NCBI GenBank assembly: GCA_033064195.1 | Contig: JARBJD010000182.1 | Coordinates: 62,001-126,000 of the forward strand | DNA from: Blattamonas nauphoetae | Taxonomy: Eukaryota > Preaxostyla > Oxymonadida | DNA length: 64,000 bases | Direction: 5' to 3' | Part shown: piece by piece, positions 32,581-44,184 of the stretch | Layout of the letters: every line of letters starts with the position of its first letter | Numbering within the stretch: position 1 is the first letter of the stretch | Made by a program: the position numbers and the translations under genes | Notes under the pieces: model-generated | What the model saw: only the letters and a program-made list of their open reading frames with translations | Database searches by the model: none | Told to the model about the DNA's origin: nothing

Positions 32581-33077
32581 TTTTTCACTGTTTTGACTGA
32601 TTCCCGTGTCTACGATTTCTTTTACACTCTTCTTATTAACTCTCCCTCCCATTACATTCGCTCTGTTACAGCGGAAAATGTAAAACTGCAAGGACGAGAT
32701 GAGATGGCACTGAAGTTCAAACATGGTTTATTCTCTTCTTTGGGGAGTATGCTAGTGTTCTTTTAGACGCTCACAACCAAAACGGCCTTATTGGTTTGTT
32801 TGTGAGACATTGGTCCACTTGGGGGATTGATCGGATCTCAATTATTAAGACAAGGTTCACTTGCCTAATTGGAATTTCACGAACAAATTTGGAGACAAAA
32901 CAGAGAAATGTGGAATCATTATTAAAATGGAACGATGAACGGAGAAAAGAGTGAAAAGTGAATTGTGACAATCCACAGCGGCCCGGCTCTTTCGAATTGA
33001 TTGAAAATCAGAAACCGACAAATGTGAATCGGTATCTTAATCACAAATCTCGTCATGTTTTTCTTCTTCCTTCAAGT

Positions 33078-33452
33078 TTAAGAGTGAGAGATTGTTGCAT
33101 TCTTGCTCGAGTTGCACATCTTGCTTGAACAATGGAGTTTGAGCATTTTCCGACTGAGACATCTCAGAAAAGGTCTGGTTGGGTCAGAAATCAGAGTTGG
33201 AAGAATAATGGATGAAAGGAAGGAGACATTCATTGCTTTCAAAGACTCACAGAAATCACTTCCATTTCGCAGGCGGTGATCCTCCAAATTTTCGTATCCG
33301 ACCGAATTTCTGCATTCAACAGAATACATCTTGATCTTTGTCTGTGAATACACAATTTCAGCGAAAGTGGACGGAATGAGAGAAAGCAGTGCAAGAGAAC
33401 GGCGAGATATCATCATACAGTCTGAAATAGTTGAGTAAAATGGAGGACACAC
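33078..33452 (-). CDS. Possible small secreted protein in the TA-flanked element
   Basis: A minus-strand frame whose inner Met gives a signal-peptide-like start (MISRRSLALLSLIPSTFAEI) followed by a Cys-containing, hydrophilic chain. A GT...AG pair at about 33,176-33,247 could be an intron. There is no family resemblance. It may equally be a chance frame or a captured fragment. Confidence 0.2.
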   Translation of the reverse strand: MCPPFYSTISDCMMISRRSLALLSLIPSTFAEIVYSQTKIKMYSVECRNSVGYENLEDHRLRNGSDFCESLKAMNVSFLSSIILPTLISDPTRPFLRCLSRKMLKLHCSSKMCNSSKNATISHS

Positions 33453-33828
33453 AGTATATTTGTGGATATTTGCATGGTTTCATCGAAGTGCAATTTGACA
33501 AATGGTTTCGAAAAGAGTCGTTTTCACTGAAGATTGACTGCTATACTTGTATTTTGGGAGAGTGTTGCCAAAAATGTCGGAAGATTTAGAGACTGTACAA
33601 AAGAAAGCTGAATAAAAATACAATATACACCGTTGATGTGCAGAAAAGTTTCATCTGTCGTATCAAGTTGAAATACTTTTTAGATGTGATCAGAAACGCA
33701 TTTTGAAGTACGAAAGGACAAATGATGCATGCGGTGATAATGACAGTCGGATGGGCTCGATGGATGGAGAAAGAGAAGACGATCATCCCATGTTGTTTGT
33801 TTTTCTCGACACTTCGCCACGATTGTTA

Positions 33829-35693
33829 CAGTCTGTTTCAAAAAGATCTCCAACTGTTGCAAAAAAATGAGATTTGTTTCAAAAAGATGGATGATCGACT
33901 CGATACTCCTTCCCATAATACTGCTTTTCCAGTCTGGACCTCTTTCCAAAACAGACTTTTCTATTTTTTTCGTGTGTATTGATTGACAGATAATGGCAGA
34001 AAAGATGGTCTGTCTTCTTTGTAGAGAAAGAAAAACACATTTTGTCGAGATTTTCTAACGTTTATTCTCTTTCATTTTCCTGGCTCTTATTATTCTTCTC
34101 TTTCTCAGACAGGCCTCGATCCTTCATCAAAATGAGAAATTATTCGGTGGTTTGCATTTTATTCACGGTTACATTCATATGATGTGAAATGATGCACTCC
34201 TCCCTTTCTCATCATCACTTGGCCATTTTTATCGATTTCTCACTCTTTTCTTGTCATTATTTTCCATAGTCTCACCTTCTAGGCGCCATTCCGAATGATC
34301 TTATAAATTTTGATCGAACAGAAAGCTCACAATCAGCACACAATACTTGTTCTGACTCTCTATCTTCACAGGAATTTGATCATATTTTCACATGTTTTCT
34401 CTTTCATTCTCATACTTTTACGCAGATATTTTAACTCATTCTTGCGAACTGATCAGTTATCCAAGACTTGCCTTCTCGAGTTCTCCAAGTCGTCTCCACA
34501 CTGCCAATATCCATCTTTGAAGTCCATGTTACTTTCCTACGCGTCCACTCTCTTCGATTCTTCTCTGCCCTCTTTTTCATCGATGTTTCACTCCCTTTTT
34601 ATGTCTCAACTGCCGCTTCGCAAAACTCTTTGTCAGATCTTTTGATTAAAATCTGTAATCGATGAAAACTTGACCTTTTCGTCACATCGATACCTCCCTG
34701 CCCTCTATTTTCTCATCAATAGACCAAGTGACGTTCATACGGTGACACTTGGACTCTTCAACACTATTCGTCAGATCTCTCCTCATCATAATTTTTTCAC
34801 ATCGATCAAATCACTTCATCACAATACAGACGCTCCATTCTACTTTGGATCCATTGTGTTTTCAATTCTGTCAAGAGGAAAAGAGTTGAATTTAGAAGTC
34901 GTGGAGCGACAAGAGCGACTTAAATAGGGAGTGAAACATCGATGAAAAAGAGGGCAGAGAAGAATCGAAGAGAGTGGACGCGTAGGAAAGTAACATGGAC
35001 TTCAAAGATGGATATTGGCAGTGTGGAGACGACTTGGAGAACTCGAGAAGGCAAGTCTTGGATAACTGATCAGTTCGCAAGAATGAGTTAAAATATCTGC
35101 GTAAAAGTATGAGAATGAAAGAGAAAACATGTGAAAATATGATCAAATTCCTGTGAAGATAGAGAGTCAGAACAAGTATTGTGTGCTGATTGTGAGCTTT
35201 CTGTTCGATCAAAATTTATAAGATCATTCGGAATGGCGCCTAGAAGGTGAGACTATGGAAAATAATGACAAGAAAAGAGTGAGAAATCGATAAAAATGGC
35301 CAAGTGATGATGAGAAAGGGAGGAGTGCATCATTTCACATCATATGAATGGAACCGTGAATAAAATGCAAACCACCGAATAATTTCTCATTTTGATGAAG
35401 GATCGAGGCCTGTCTGAGAAAGAGAAGAATAATAAGAGCCAGGAAAATGAAAGAGAATAAACGTTAGAAAATCTCGACAAAATGTGTTTTTCTTTCTCTA
35501 CAAAGAAGACAGACCATCTTTTCTGCCATTATCTGTCAATCAATACACACGAAAAAAATAGAAAAGTCTGTTTTGGAAAGAGGTCCAGACTGGAAAAGCA
35601 GTATTATGGGAAGGAGTATCGAGTCGATCATCCATCTTTTTGAAACAAATCTCATTTTTTTGCAACAGTTGGAGATCTTTTTGAAACAGACTG
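33829..35693. mobile_element. Fold-back TA element with 767-bp near-perfect inverted arms
   Basis: Left arm 33829-34595 and right arm 34927-35693 are both exactly 767 bp and reverse complements. Over the parts I compared I saw one difference (in the cggttacattc / cggttccattc stretch). The spacer is 331 bp. The ends read CAGTCTGTTTC and are flanked by TA on both sides, the Tc1/mariner pattern. Each arm has a second copy of gtttcaaaaagat 41 bp inside the first, like the paired subterminal binding sites of Tc1-type elements. No transposase frame is present; the frames seen on both arms are mirror copies. The near identity of the arms indicates a recent origin or gene conversion between arms. It is inserted in the CAGCGG element close to its right end. 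Confidence 0.85.
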
Positions 35694-35991
35694 TACTCTG
35701 CGTCTATTTTAGGAAAACTACAGATGAATCCAAAGTGGATAATGAATCAGATTCAAGATAATTATTCTTCCGTTAGACTTGCAGTTTTGCATCTTCCGCT
35801 GTACTCACCAGAATCCCTGCCCCTCTCAAAGATCGACTTCTTCTGAGATTGAGTGTTGAAATCAAGAATCATGAAATGAAACCATTCACAAATATTTGTT
35901 CTTCTTCAGCCATTTTTTGCTATTTGTGGAAATAAATCGCGAGAGATTAGCCTGAACGAACGCTTTATCGAGAGGCCGGAGTTGGCTTTGT

Positions 35992-37634
35992 TTAATCTTG
36001 GGAGAGATGAAAAAGGAGATGATGACAAACTGTCACTCGATTCTTCTCGACTCCATAAAGTAGGCAATCATATTGTTCTCCCTTCTTCAATTTCTCGATT
36101 TTGACGACATAGAGAGGAATGATCGGCTGTTTCTTTCCACGAGGGACAAATTCTTTGCCATATTCCGCGAGACTATAGTCGCCGACTTCCAGTTGATCAG
36201 CAACCGTCTCTGAAAGTGGTCCTTGTTGCCTACTCTGACTCCGTGTGACGACACGGGACGGTGTGACTGATCTCCTCTGCCTGAGGTTGTTGGGGTTCTC
36301 TTCTTCTTCTCTTTGAACGCTTCCGCTTTTCCGTTGTGTTGGCCGAGTTGGGACAGGCGCGATCGGGCTTGATTGTGCCTGCCTCTGGTTGTGTTCTCCA
36401 GAAATGGAAAGGAGGTTCCTTTGTGAGACAGCGAACGAATCTCTTTGGAAGAGAGCTGCAGATTCTGCAGGTACACGTGCAGGTGAGAGAAGTCGGATCA
36501 TATTTCTCGGAGAAAACGCTTGTGAATACGAGAGGAGATTGCCCAGTGAGCGCGTGAGGCGTCCAGGTCTTGGAGTCGCTGTATGGACGGTTCCTGGACG
36601 ACTAAAGTCAGGATGTTCCTCATTCTGGTTAAAATGACGAGTTTGACGCTTTGCGGACATGAATTGAGATGGAAATGGTGATGTGATTGGTTGTTCGACG
36701 GCATTTGAAGCTTGGTCACTACTCGATGTTGTCTGTGTTATTGGAGTCATTGTAATATCAGTAATGGAACCAGAAGCATTCTTCTGTTGTGTTTCTTGCT
36801 GTACAGCGTCATTTTGTTGTTGTGCAAAGTGCAATCGTGCTCCATTAACGGAAGCCAATTCCTCATCGAGATTCCACTTGGGATTGAGAATAGGGATGAA
36901 CATCGGAACAGTGTATCGATATAAAATATATAATTCTCCAAATCTGAGCTGGAGATCTTGTTCTTCCTGGAGAAAAATATTCAAAAGAAATCACAGACAT
37001 GTTTTGCTAGGTAGACCAATGAAAAAAAGAGAATCACTGATGCAAGAAGGTTCACATAGTTATTTGTGAAGAGTGATACGGAAATAGTTGCAAGTGTAAG
37101 TCCAAAGAATTGTGGATGTCTCGACCTTTCAAAAATTCCAGATAAGAGTGAACCATTTGGGTTTGGTGCCATAGACTCAGAAAAGGCGACAGTAATGGAC
37201 TTCATTAAGGTAATATATGCGAACACAGCAAGTACAGTTCCAATAACGAGACGATATGTCGATAGGAGGTACAAATCGAAAGTGCGTTCTGGCATCAGAT
37301 AGGCAGTTGTTCCATAATGAAGAAGGAAAAGAAAGAGATAAAGAAGAGAGCGTTTTCGTTTCTTGCCACATTCAGCAAATGATGCGAAGAGACTAGAAGA
37401 AAGTTGAGATAGTGCGAATGGATGAACGCTCCAGGCGTATGTGACGATGAAAGCGAGGAGCCATAGACATTGAAACACTAAATTTGAAATCCTAAGGACT
37501 TGGCTGATCGTATCCTCTGGGAAAGAACCGTGAAGAGAGAGAATCATCGCGATCAAGCCCAGACGGCAACTCGAGTGAGTCAGTTGAAGTGAAAAACATT
37601 GAAAACCAAAATAAAAGCATAGGTGAGGTGTCAA
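35992..37634 (-). CDS. Isoprenylcysteine/phospholipid methyltransferase-like membrane protein with long tail
   Basis: Two minus-strand frames join across a 32-nt intron (36967-36998). The spliced protein then carries the C-terminal signature of ICMT/PEMT-type membrane methyltransferases in order: GIFERSRHPQFFGL (RHP motif), several membrane segments, then the EEQDLQLRFGELYILYRYTVPMF block that closes the SAM-binding pocket. Six or more hydrophobic segments precede it. These enzymes methylate prenylcysteine or phospholipids in ER membranes; the substrate cannot be read here. Unusual is a tail of about 280 residues rich in Gln, Ser, Thr and Arg after the catalytic core, absent from typical members. 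I use the Met at 37634; the spacer to the upstream LRRC56 gene is only 21 bp, and an extra small intron near the start is possible. Confidence 0.75.
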
Positions 37635-37655
37635 AAGGAAGAAAAATAATTATTA

Positions 37656-40168
37656 CTAATGTCTATCACTCGTTCTACTTGTCGGACGAGCCAGACCCGA
37701 CGATCGGATTGTCTGGGTCCGTTTCGGCGACGATGGTCGATTCGGTGTTGATTTATTCGCCCCCACAACCGCAGCCATCAAAGCATCATCAATAAATGAC
37801 GCACTTGAGCCTGTACCTCCCATTGAAGCAATGGTTGGGGTGACTGGATTCTGTCCTGTTGCGCTTCTGCGCGTCGGTGGTGTTTGCGGGTTGCGTGATG
37901 ACGTGAATGGAGTGTTGATTGGACGAAGTGCGGAAGGAGAGAGTGGCCGCTGAGAGCCTGTGGAAGAGAGAGGTCGTGTCTGTCTGCGTGCCGACTGTGG
38001 CGTGAGAGGAAGGTCCGACGTGCGCTGTCGAGACGTGCCAGGAGATCGCTGCCGATGCTTCTGAGAGAACTCCACCTCTCTCGACGACGTCAGGTCGCTG
38101 TGCACGCTGTCCGACTCGCCAAGTGGAGAGGGCGACGGTGAGTCGGTGAATGTGAGAGGAATGTTGGCCGTTGGCTGATGTTTGTTTCTCCCAAAATCAA
38201 ACTCCCCAGGCAGCGCCATCTTCTCTCCAGTGTCCTCCTGCTTCTGAGATAGTTTCCGACTTGCTCCAGAAGCGACTGTGGCTGGACGTGGGTCGACAAT
38301 ACCGCCTGTTCGAGTGGAGATGGTGATGGCCGAGTCGCGATCTGTTGAAGTCGACGGAGGAAGCTGCCCCGCTCCACTTTCTGCGTCCTGCTCTGATTGG
38401 AGTCGGCTCAGAGCGAGCGCTGTGGACGGTCGGACGAGTGCTGTCCAGTGTGGAACGGCCGTGTTTGAAGAGGAGTCCAGTTCGATTGTCTTTCGTCGGA
38501 TCACACTTTCCAGAATGGCTTCGTCGCGGAGCTCGATTGGGTTGTCTTCGTCGTCAGCATCGTCCCCCAACAACTCCCGACGCTGCTTCTCTGCTTCTTG
38601 TAGTCTGAGGTCTGCGCTGACAGAGCGGATCTTGGCAAGTCGTTGCTCGATCTCAGTTTTGTACCCGATCCAATCTTTCATGACAGCTCGTTGTTTCTTC
38701 TTCGGTTTGGCTTCCAGACTCTCCATCCTGTTTTGTCCAGATTCCTTCTGAATGGACGAAAGAGACTGTGCTGTCTGCTGAGACGACTTCCCTCGTCTGG
38801 AGTGTCGGAGAAGGAAAAGAGCTCGCGCAGCATCTCCCACAATCGCCCCGTTCGTCGGATCTCCTTCGGACAAGACTCCCCGAGTGGTCTGTTTGGACGG
38901 CTCGTCTTGTGTCACAAATGAAACAGGTTTGGAGACAGCAGCTGCGGATGTTTGGCGTGTGGTGGGTTTGGAGATGGACGGCGGATTGGGATGTGGTTGA
39001 TTGTAGCTGAGAGCCATCGCGAGTGAGTGACGTGAAATGGCGGAGGAGAACTGAGAGGAGGAGAGAGTGTTTGATAAAGTGTCGGAATGCGAAGATGTTT
39101 TGGAGAACGTGTTTTGGGTGTTGGGTGAGGAGCGGGGGACAGCTGTTCCAGGTCGTATCCGTTTGTTGGCTATTGGTGGGTCACTGGTTTGTGAAGTGCG
39201 TGATTTTGGAGGGCTCCGAAGAAGAGATGCAGTCTGAGGACGGTTAGCTCGGTTTTGCGGACTTGGGAGAGGGAATTGCTTGTTGAATTTGGCATAGAGG
39301 GGATCATCCAAGGAGAAGATTCCTGTTGCTTTTGAGTGTTTAATTTCTTTTGAAATAAGAAGATCTTCTCGCTTAAATGCACTTGGCGTGAGTTTCCTAT
39401 TCGGAACAGGTTTGAACGAGTTAGCTTCTTTTCTTTCAGTTGGCGTGACGTCTATATCATCCAACACTTCTAATTTTGAGAGATACGACAAGGCAGTGAT
39501 TCTGTATTCATCGTCCGATGTGATTGGATTGGATTCGAGAGTAAGTGTTGTGATTGATGTGGGAGAAAGATAGATCAGTTGGTCGAGAGAAGTAATTTCG
39601 TTTCTGGAGAGTAGTGAGATGTATTTGAAAGAAAAAAGGGAGACATTTACAGGAGAAGGTAATGAATATGCAAAAAGATCAGACGAGTCGAGGTCAAGTG
39701 TGTCAAGATTTGACAATGACGACAATGGACTTAAATCACTGATATCATTGAAAGCAGCATAGAGTTCAATCAAATTTGGGAAAAGAAATATCCCATCAAA
39801 AGATTTCAACCCACATCGAGATAGATACAGAACAGTGACTGTCTTGAATGATGATCCAAGATGGCTGGAAAGTGTGGAGTAGACAGAGAAATAAATGTGA
39901 AGAGATGTAGTAAAAATGATGATAATAGAGAAAATGATGATTTTACGAGTATTCTAAACAAAACAAACCGGATAGACTGGATTGTACTGTTTGACAGCTT
40001 TAATTCATGGAGATTGGGCAGCCGATCCCCAAGCCCATGTAAGGACTGAATATGTGTATCGACAATGAGTTCAAGTTCTTCGACATCCTCCATAGAATCT
40101 GCTTGTGTTTGTTTGAGCTGAGATGGAAAAAGTCTTGGAAAAGCTGTATAGTCATACGATGTAGTCAT
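37656..40168 (-). CDS. LRRC56/ODA8 homologue, dynein-arm assembly or transport factor
   Basis: Exon 1 runs 40168-39969 and exon 2 39864-37656, across a 104-nt intron. The join turns IQSIR into IRHLGSSFKTVTVLYLSRCG, restoring the leucine-rich repeats. The N-terminal 200 residues match LRRC56 closely: VEELELIVDTHIQSL, LHELKLSNSTIQSIR, LYLSRCGLKSFDGI, LIELYAAFNDISDLSPLS. In Chlamydomonas (ODA8) and mammals this protein works with intraflagellar transport in outer dynein arm assembly, so it points to a motile flagellum. The remaining 500 or so residues are Ser/Pro/Arg-rich and look disordered. The gene is divergent from WDR74, with 139 bp between the starts. Confidence 0.87.
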
Positions 40169-40307
40169 CAGTCAAAAAATTCTCATCAAGAATCTCCTGT
40201 TCAAGATCCTCACCCTCATCTAAGTCGATATCATCATCGCTATTCGAGAGGAGGCTCATTTTTGCGATCAATGGGAATCCGGAACCATCTCGTCTAACTT
40301 GAGAAAT
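40169..40307. promoter_or_regulatory. Short divergent intergenic region between LRRC56 and WDR74
   Basis: The two start codons face away from each other across 139 bp, so both promoters must lie here or inside the genes. No TATA-like or other motif was identified with confidence. The WDR74 start is itself inferred. Confidence 0.35.
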
Positions 40308-42135
40308 ATGTTGCGGATCGCCACAGGAGACGATACAGGAATCCTCAAAAGTCTGATTTTTCCGTTTCGCACGATATATATCTGTCTTTCGTCCTTTTTC
40401 AACTCACACTGATAGGCATCGTCTATACCGATAAGGCAGATGTTGTTCGTCTAAGTGCTCAATTTCCACGACATAATGTACTCTTTATTGACAATATTCC
40501 AGAACAAGATAGCGTATATTTTGTTATTTATGATGTAATCCTCTCTGAAACGCATACACGATTCTTAGGCGGTTATATTGCGAGAAAATCGACAAATCGA
40601 GTTTTTTCCGGAACCATTTGCAGATAATTTCACATACAAAGTTACTACACCAACGAAGCCACAGCAGAAACAACAGATATCTCGGATTCTTGGTGTTGTA
40701 CCAGAAGACGATGGGAAACTCCTCTCTCTCACATATCTTGGCGTCATTAATGAAGTAAAACCGTCTGCAAAATGCCCACCACATCTCATGAAATGTGTTT
40801 TAACGACCACATCAAAGGGCATCTGCCGATTCTGGTCATTAGATAATGATCCAGCAGTAAAAGCTGAAGAATCAACTGAACCTCTCCTCACTCTCCAACT
40901 TCACGCCGATAGTCTGTTATTTTTTATATTTTCATTTTTTAGGAGAATTAACGTGTTTACGGGCCAATAAGGATGTTTTTGCCAAAACAGGAGATCTCTT
41001 CCTTGTGGGAGGTGGAATAGACTTAAATGCACGAGTTTGGACGAATCCTTTCCTTGATAAAGATTCAAACCCGAAACCATCGTGGATTGCAAAGAATCCT
41101 CCGAACGATAAACTCAGTTTACCAAGATCGTTCAAAATCACCGATTGCCAGTTCCAAAACTACGAAAATGGCACAAAATGGGACAAAATTGGATGTATCA
41201 CAAGAGATGCACAGTTTGTTCTGTATGACACAAAGCAACAACGAAGGCCGCTGGTTGTGATGGACAAGATCGGACGGATGGCCCTCACATCGCTCTGTTT
41301 CTGTCGCGAGGGCTTTAAAATGGAAAGCGAGGACACACACCATTCCACATACGTCGTTCTCGGAAATATTGTGGGAGACGTGTATATGGTTGACTACACT
41401 CGCCCTCAACACCCAATCAAACACTTCTCAACGGCCGTTCGGCAGGAAGGCGCTGTCACAGCCACAGTGACGGAAGGAGGAATGAGGGTGCGCATTCCTT
41501 CTGTCTCTTCGCAGGTCATTGGCGGGATCACGCAGGTTCTGTGCCATCCCACACTTGACCTGTGTGTGTACGTTGGAGTGGGACGCTTTCTGGTGCTGAA
41601 TGAGATGAGTGGAAAAGGGGAGTGTTTGGCCAAAGTCTTTCTCAACCAGAAACTCTCTTCTGTCTGTCTCTTCCCCAGCCCCTTCGACGAACTCCCGCTC
41701 TCTCCTTCTGAACTCATTCTCAGAAAGCAGACGAAGAAAAAGAGAAAGACAGAAAAACTTGATTTGAATGTGATCGAGAGCGAGGAGAGCGGTGATAGTC
41801 AGAGCGGAGAGGAAGAAAATGAAAGCAGTGGAAGCAATATCAGTGCGAGTGATGACAGTGGAAGTGGGGACGATGGAAGAGCATCAAGCGACGACAGTGA
41901 TTCCACCTCAGAGGATGGAGGGAGTGAGAGTTCAAGCGGAAGTTTGGACAGCGATTCATACGCTTCAATCGACAGCGATTCAGAACCTCCTAAACAAGCC
42001 CCGCTCAAACAAAAACGGAGCACGCCTGCGCTTTCAAAGCAGTCGGCTAAACGGAAGACGGAAATGAGAGGCAACAAAAAACGACCAAAATACGAGAGCT
42101 CTGGGGATAGTGACAGTGATTCATCGAGTTCGTGA
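40308..42135 (+). CDS. WDR74/Nsa1 homologue, 60S ribosome biogenesis WD40 protein
   Basis: WDR74 (yeast Nsa1) is a nucleolar seven-bladed WD40 protein of pre-60S particles. The start at ATG 40308 (MLRIATGDDTGILK) matches the short N-terminal blade of the family, and one or more introns lie between about 40,345 and 40,560. A 31-nt intron at 40912-40942 joins QLHAD to RELTCLRANKDVF. Core matches: VGGGIDLNARVW, WIAKNPPNDKLSLP, ITDCQF, FVLYDTKQQRRPLVV, LGNIVGDVYMVD, CHPTLDLCVYVGVGRFLVL. After the propeller comes an unusually long Ser/Asp/Glu tail (about 41,770-41,990) and a basic end (KRKTEMRGNKKRPKY) that suits nucleolar targeting. The tail frame is low complexity and is mirrored by false reverse frames. 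Confidence 0.85.
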
Positions 42136-42266
42136 TGATATCTTTGTTTCATTTCATGAAGAATTGAAGTTCAAATCACAAAATATAAGATTCATATCAC
42201 GTTTTTTCATTTCACCAGCTGTGCTTTAGAGCATGAGTAAATAGACAAATTTGACATGAAAATTTC

Positions 42267-42348
42267 GACAAGGTGGCCGAGCGGTTAAGGCGTTAGCCTG
42301 CTAAGTTAATTCCCTTTGGGAGCGTGGGTTCAAATCCCATCCTTGTCG
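42267..42348 (+). tRNA. tRNA-Ser, anticodon GCT
   Basis: An 82-nt class II tRNA. The acceptor stem GACAAGG pairs with CCTTGTC, with G as discriminator. The anticodon stem-loop ttagc-ctGCTaa-gttaa gives anticodon GCT (codons AGC/AGT). A long variable arm with CCC-TTT-GGG is typical of Ser, and the T arm is GTGGG-TTCAAAT-CCCAT. The A box (tggccgagcgg) and B box (ggttcaaatcc) are intact. There is no intron and no encoded CCA, as expected for a eukaryotic nuclear gene. It lies between WDR74 and DRC9 on the same strand. Confidence 0.97.
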
Positions 42349-42351
42349 TTC

Positions 42352-42356
42352 TTTTT
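42352..42356 (+). terminator. RNA polymerase III terminator of tRNA-Ser
   Basis: A run of five T on the sense strand, four bases after the tRNA end, is the usual RNA polymerase III stop signal. Confidence 0.75.
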
Positions 42357-42519
42357 CGTTTCAGGAAGACTGTCATTTTTGTCTTCGATTGACACCTTTT
42401 TGCCTAATGTGATATATATCTCACGATTAGAGAGAATGTCAGCGACATTTACTCAATGATAGTTGAATAGCAAAAGAACCGTTTTCTGATCCCTTTAATT
42501 TTATTTTGAAACAATCGTC

Positions 42520-43991
42520 ATGGCGGGAACGATGACGATTCCTCCGCGCATAGCGCAGGAGGATCTACAATTTTCTGTTGCTCCCGTTGAAGCCATTCGC
42601 ATCTCTGCATGCCTTGATGAAGCGATCGAAAAACTCGCATTCCTAAATACTTTAACACCTGATGTCCTTGCACATCGCGAAGAGTTGGCAAATCTTGTTG
42701 GTGACGAAATCTCCGCATTAATCAACGAACAAAAAGCACTCGAGAAGGAGTATCCCTTTTATCTTCTGACTTTTTTTTCCAGATTTGAAACCCTTGTCCA
42801 ACAACAACACGAATTGAAAGGAGTCTCCAATATCACTGAATCGAAAAATCTGGCACAGAAGATTTCTCAAGTTTCGTCACTTCTCCAAGAGAAAACCATG
42901 GTTCTCTGTCGAAATCTCAGAGATTCTCCAAACATCTCCGAGAATATCACAAAAATTCAGACAGAAAGATCTGCATTGCAAGTTTGCTTCTTCATTTCTT
43001 CATGATTACATTTCATTAGAGTCTCCTTCAGAGAACAACCCGTGATCTTCAAGAATTTCACTACATAACGATGGCCAAGAGTGTTCTCGTCTGTCGTTCT
43101 CACTGCAGTTGATTATATCGTGCATTTTATGCCTTTTTCCGATTGTGTTTGCTCTCACATGATTTAGGAAGATAAGGAGAAACAAGATAAACTTCTCATG
43201 GCGGAGGATAACGAAAAGAAGGCTGCTGCTGAAATAGCTGCGCTCCAACAACAAATTTCACAAATGCGATCCAAATACGATCGATTTGAACAAGTTCTAA
43301 ATGATTCTGTGATGAAGAAAAGACAACGGCTAAAAGAATTAAGGAAGAAGCAGCCTGAAGTTGCTGTGAAGCAACCTGAGGCTGCTGCCCGATTGGAGTC
43401 ATTGAAGAGAGTTCTGCAACAAGAAGAAGATGAATGGGAGGAGAAAAATCGCGAACTCGTCTCCGAGTATGTTCTCCTCTTTCACGAAATGATTTCCTCT
43501 CCTCCTTTTAGAATTGAGAACGAGAAGCGAATTCATGAGGAATTCCTTGGATTCTTACAAACGAAGGAAGCAGAACTTAAGAAGGTCTTTTTCTCTTCAT
43601 GCCCACTTTTCTCAGCTCATGACAAATTGGCTCTTGAAAAATGAAAAAGATACAGAAGAGATTTCTTCGAAACTTAACTCGGTGAACACAAAAATTGCGG
43701 CAACTGAGAGTTTGCTGCCAGTGATTTTTCATTCTTCTTTACAGAGGTTTTGGACGATCTCACGAATCAGGAATTAGCGAAGAGAATCGAAGAAGAGGAA
43801 AGAATCGAGGCAGCAAAGAGAGAAAAGGAAGACAGAGAAAGAGAACAACAACGAAAGGAAGCCCGACGTCTCACAGCCGTTCTCGAGATTCAGCATTGGA
43901 TTTGGGGGAAAAAGTACGCTGAAAAGTCAAAAAAGAAGAAGAGAGGTTTGCACTATTTTATCTGATTTGTTTAGGCAAGAAGAAGAAGTGA
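42520..43991 (+). CDS. DRC9/IQCG, nexin-dynein regulatory complex subunit
   Basis: DRC9 is part of the nexin link that controls dynein activity in motile flagella. ATG 42520 opens a coiled-coil protein matching IQCG from end to end: ACLDEAIEKLAFLNTLTP, REELANLVGDEISALI, ELKGVSNITESKNL, TMVLCRNLRDSPNISENI, QTERSALQSLL, and late in the protein RIHEEFLGFL. At the C-terminus TAVLEIQHWIWGKKY is a calmodulin-binding IQ-like motif, followed by a Lys-rich end. Small introns are inferred at 42750-42782 (33 nt), 42982-43019 (38 nt), about 43,081-43,168, about 43,469-43,510, within 43,585-43,640, near 43,715-43,750, and about 43,946-43,974. The TGA at 43989-43991 is used as stop. Frames seen on the reverse strand are shadows. 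Confidence 0.87.
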
Positions 43992-44184
43992 ATCTGAATT
44001 CTTTCTTTTCTCATTTCAAAAGATCTCTTAATTTCAAGCTTCTGATATAATCATTCAAAGTCAGGACACCAAAGTCTGTTTTATTGGATGGAATCACGAA
44101 GATATTCTGTCTGACTCAAATTGAGTAATAGTTGCCCATGACAGTTTCTTTTCGTCGCTTCTCGACCAAGTTGCAGAGTATTCG

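Larger units (their letters stand above)
32669..35801. mobile_element. TA-flanked element with CAGCGG ends, host of a nested insertion
   Basis: The left end cagcggaaaatgtaaaactg (32669) and the reverse complement of the right end (to 35801) match at 24 of 26 positions, counting the flanking TA (32667-32668; 35802-35803). TA duplication and short terminal repeats fit the Tc1/mariner type. Without the nested element (33829-35693) it would be about 1.27 kb. No transposase is recognisable, so it is non-autonomous or decayed. An 18-bp copy of its end also stands beside the DIRS element at 15,103. Confidence 0.65.

Noticed and set aside
33680-35761. Matching open frames on opposite strands (34310-34645 with 34892-35212, and 33680-33949 with 35573-35761)
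   Set aside because: They are mirror copies produced by the inverted arms, not two related genes.
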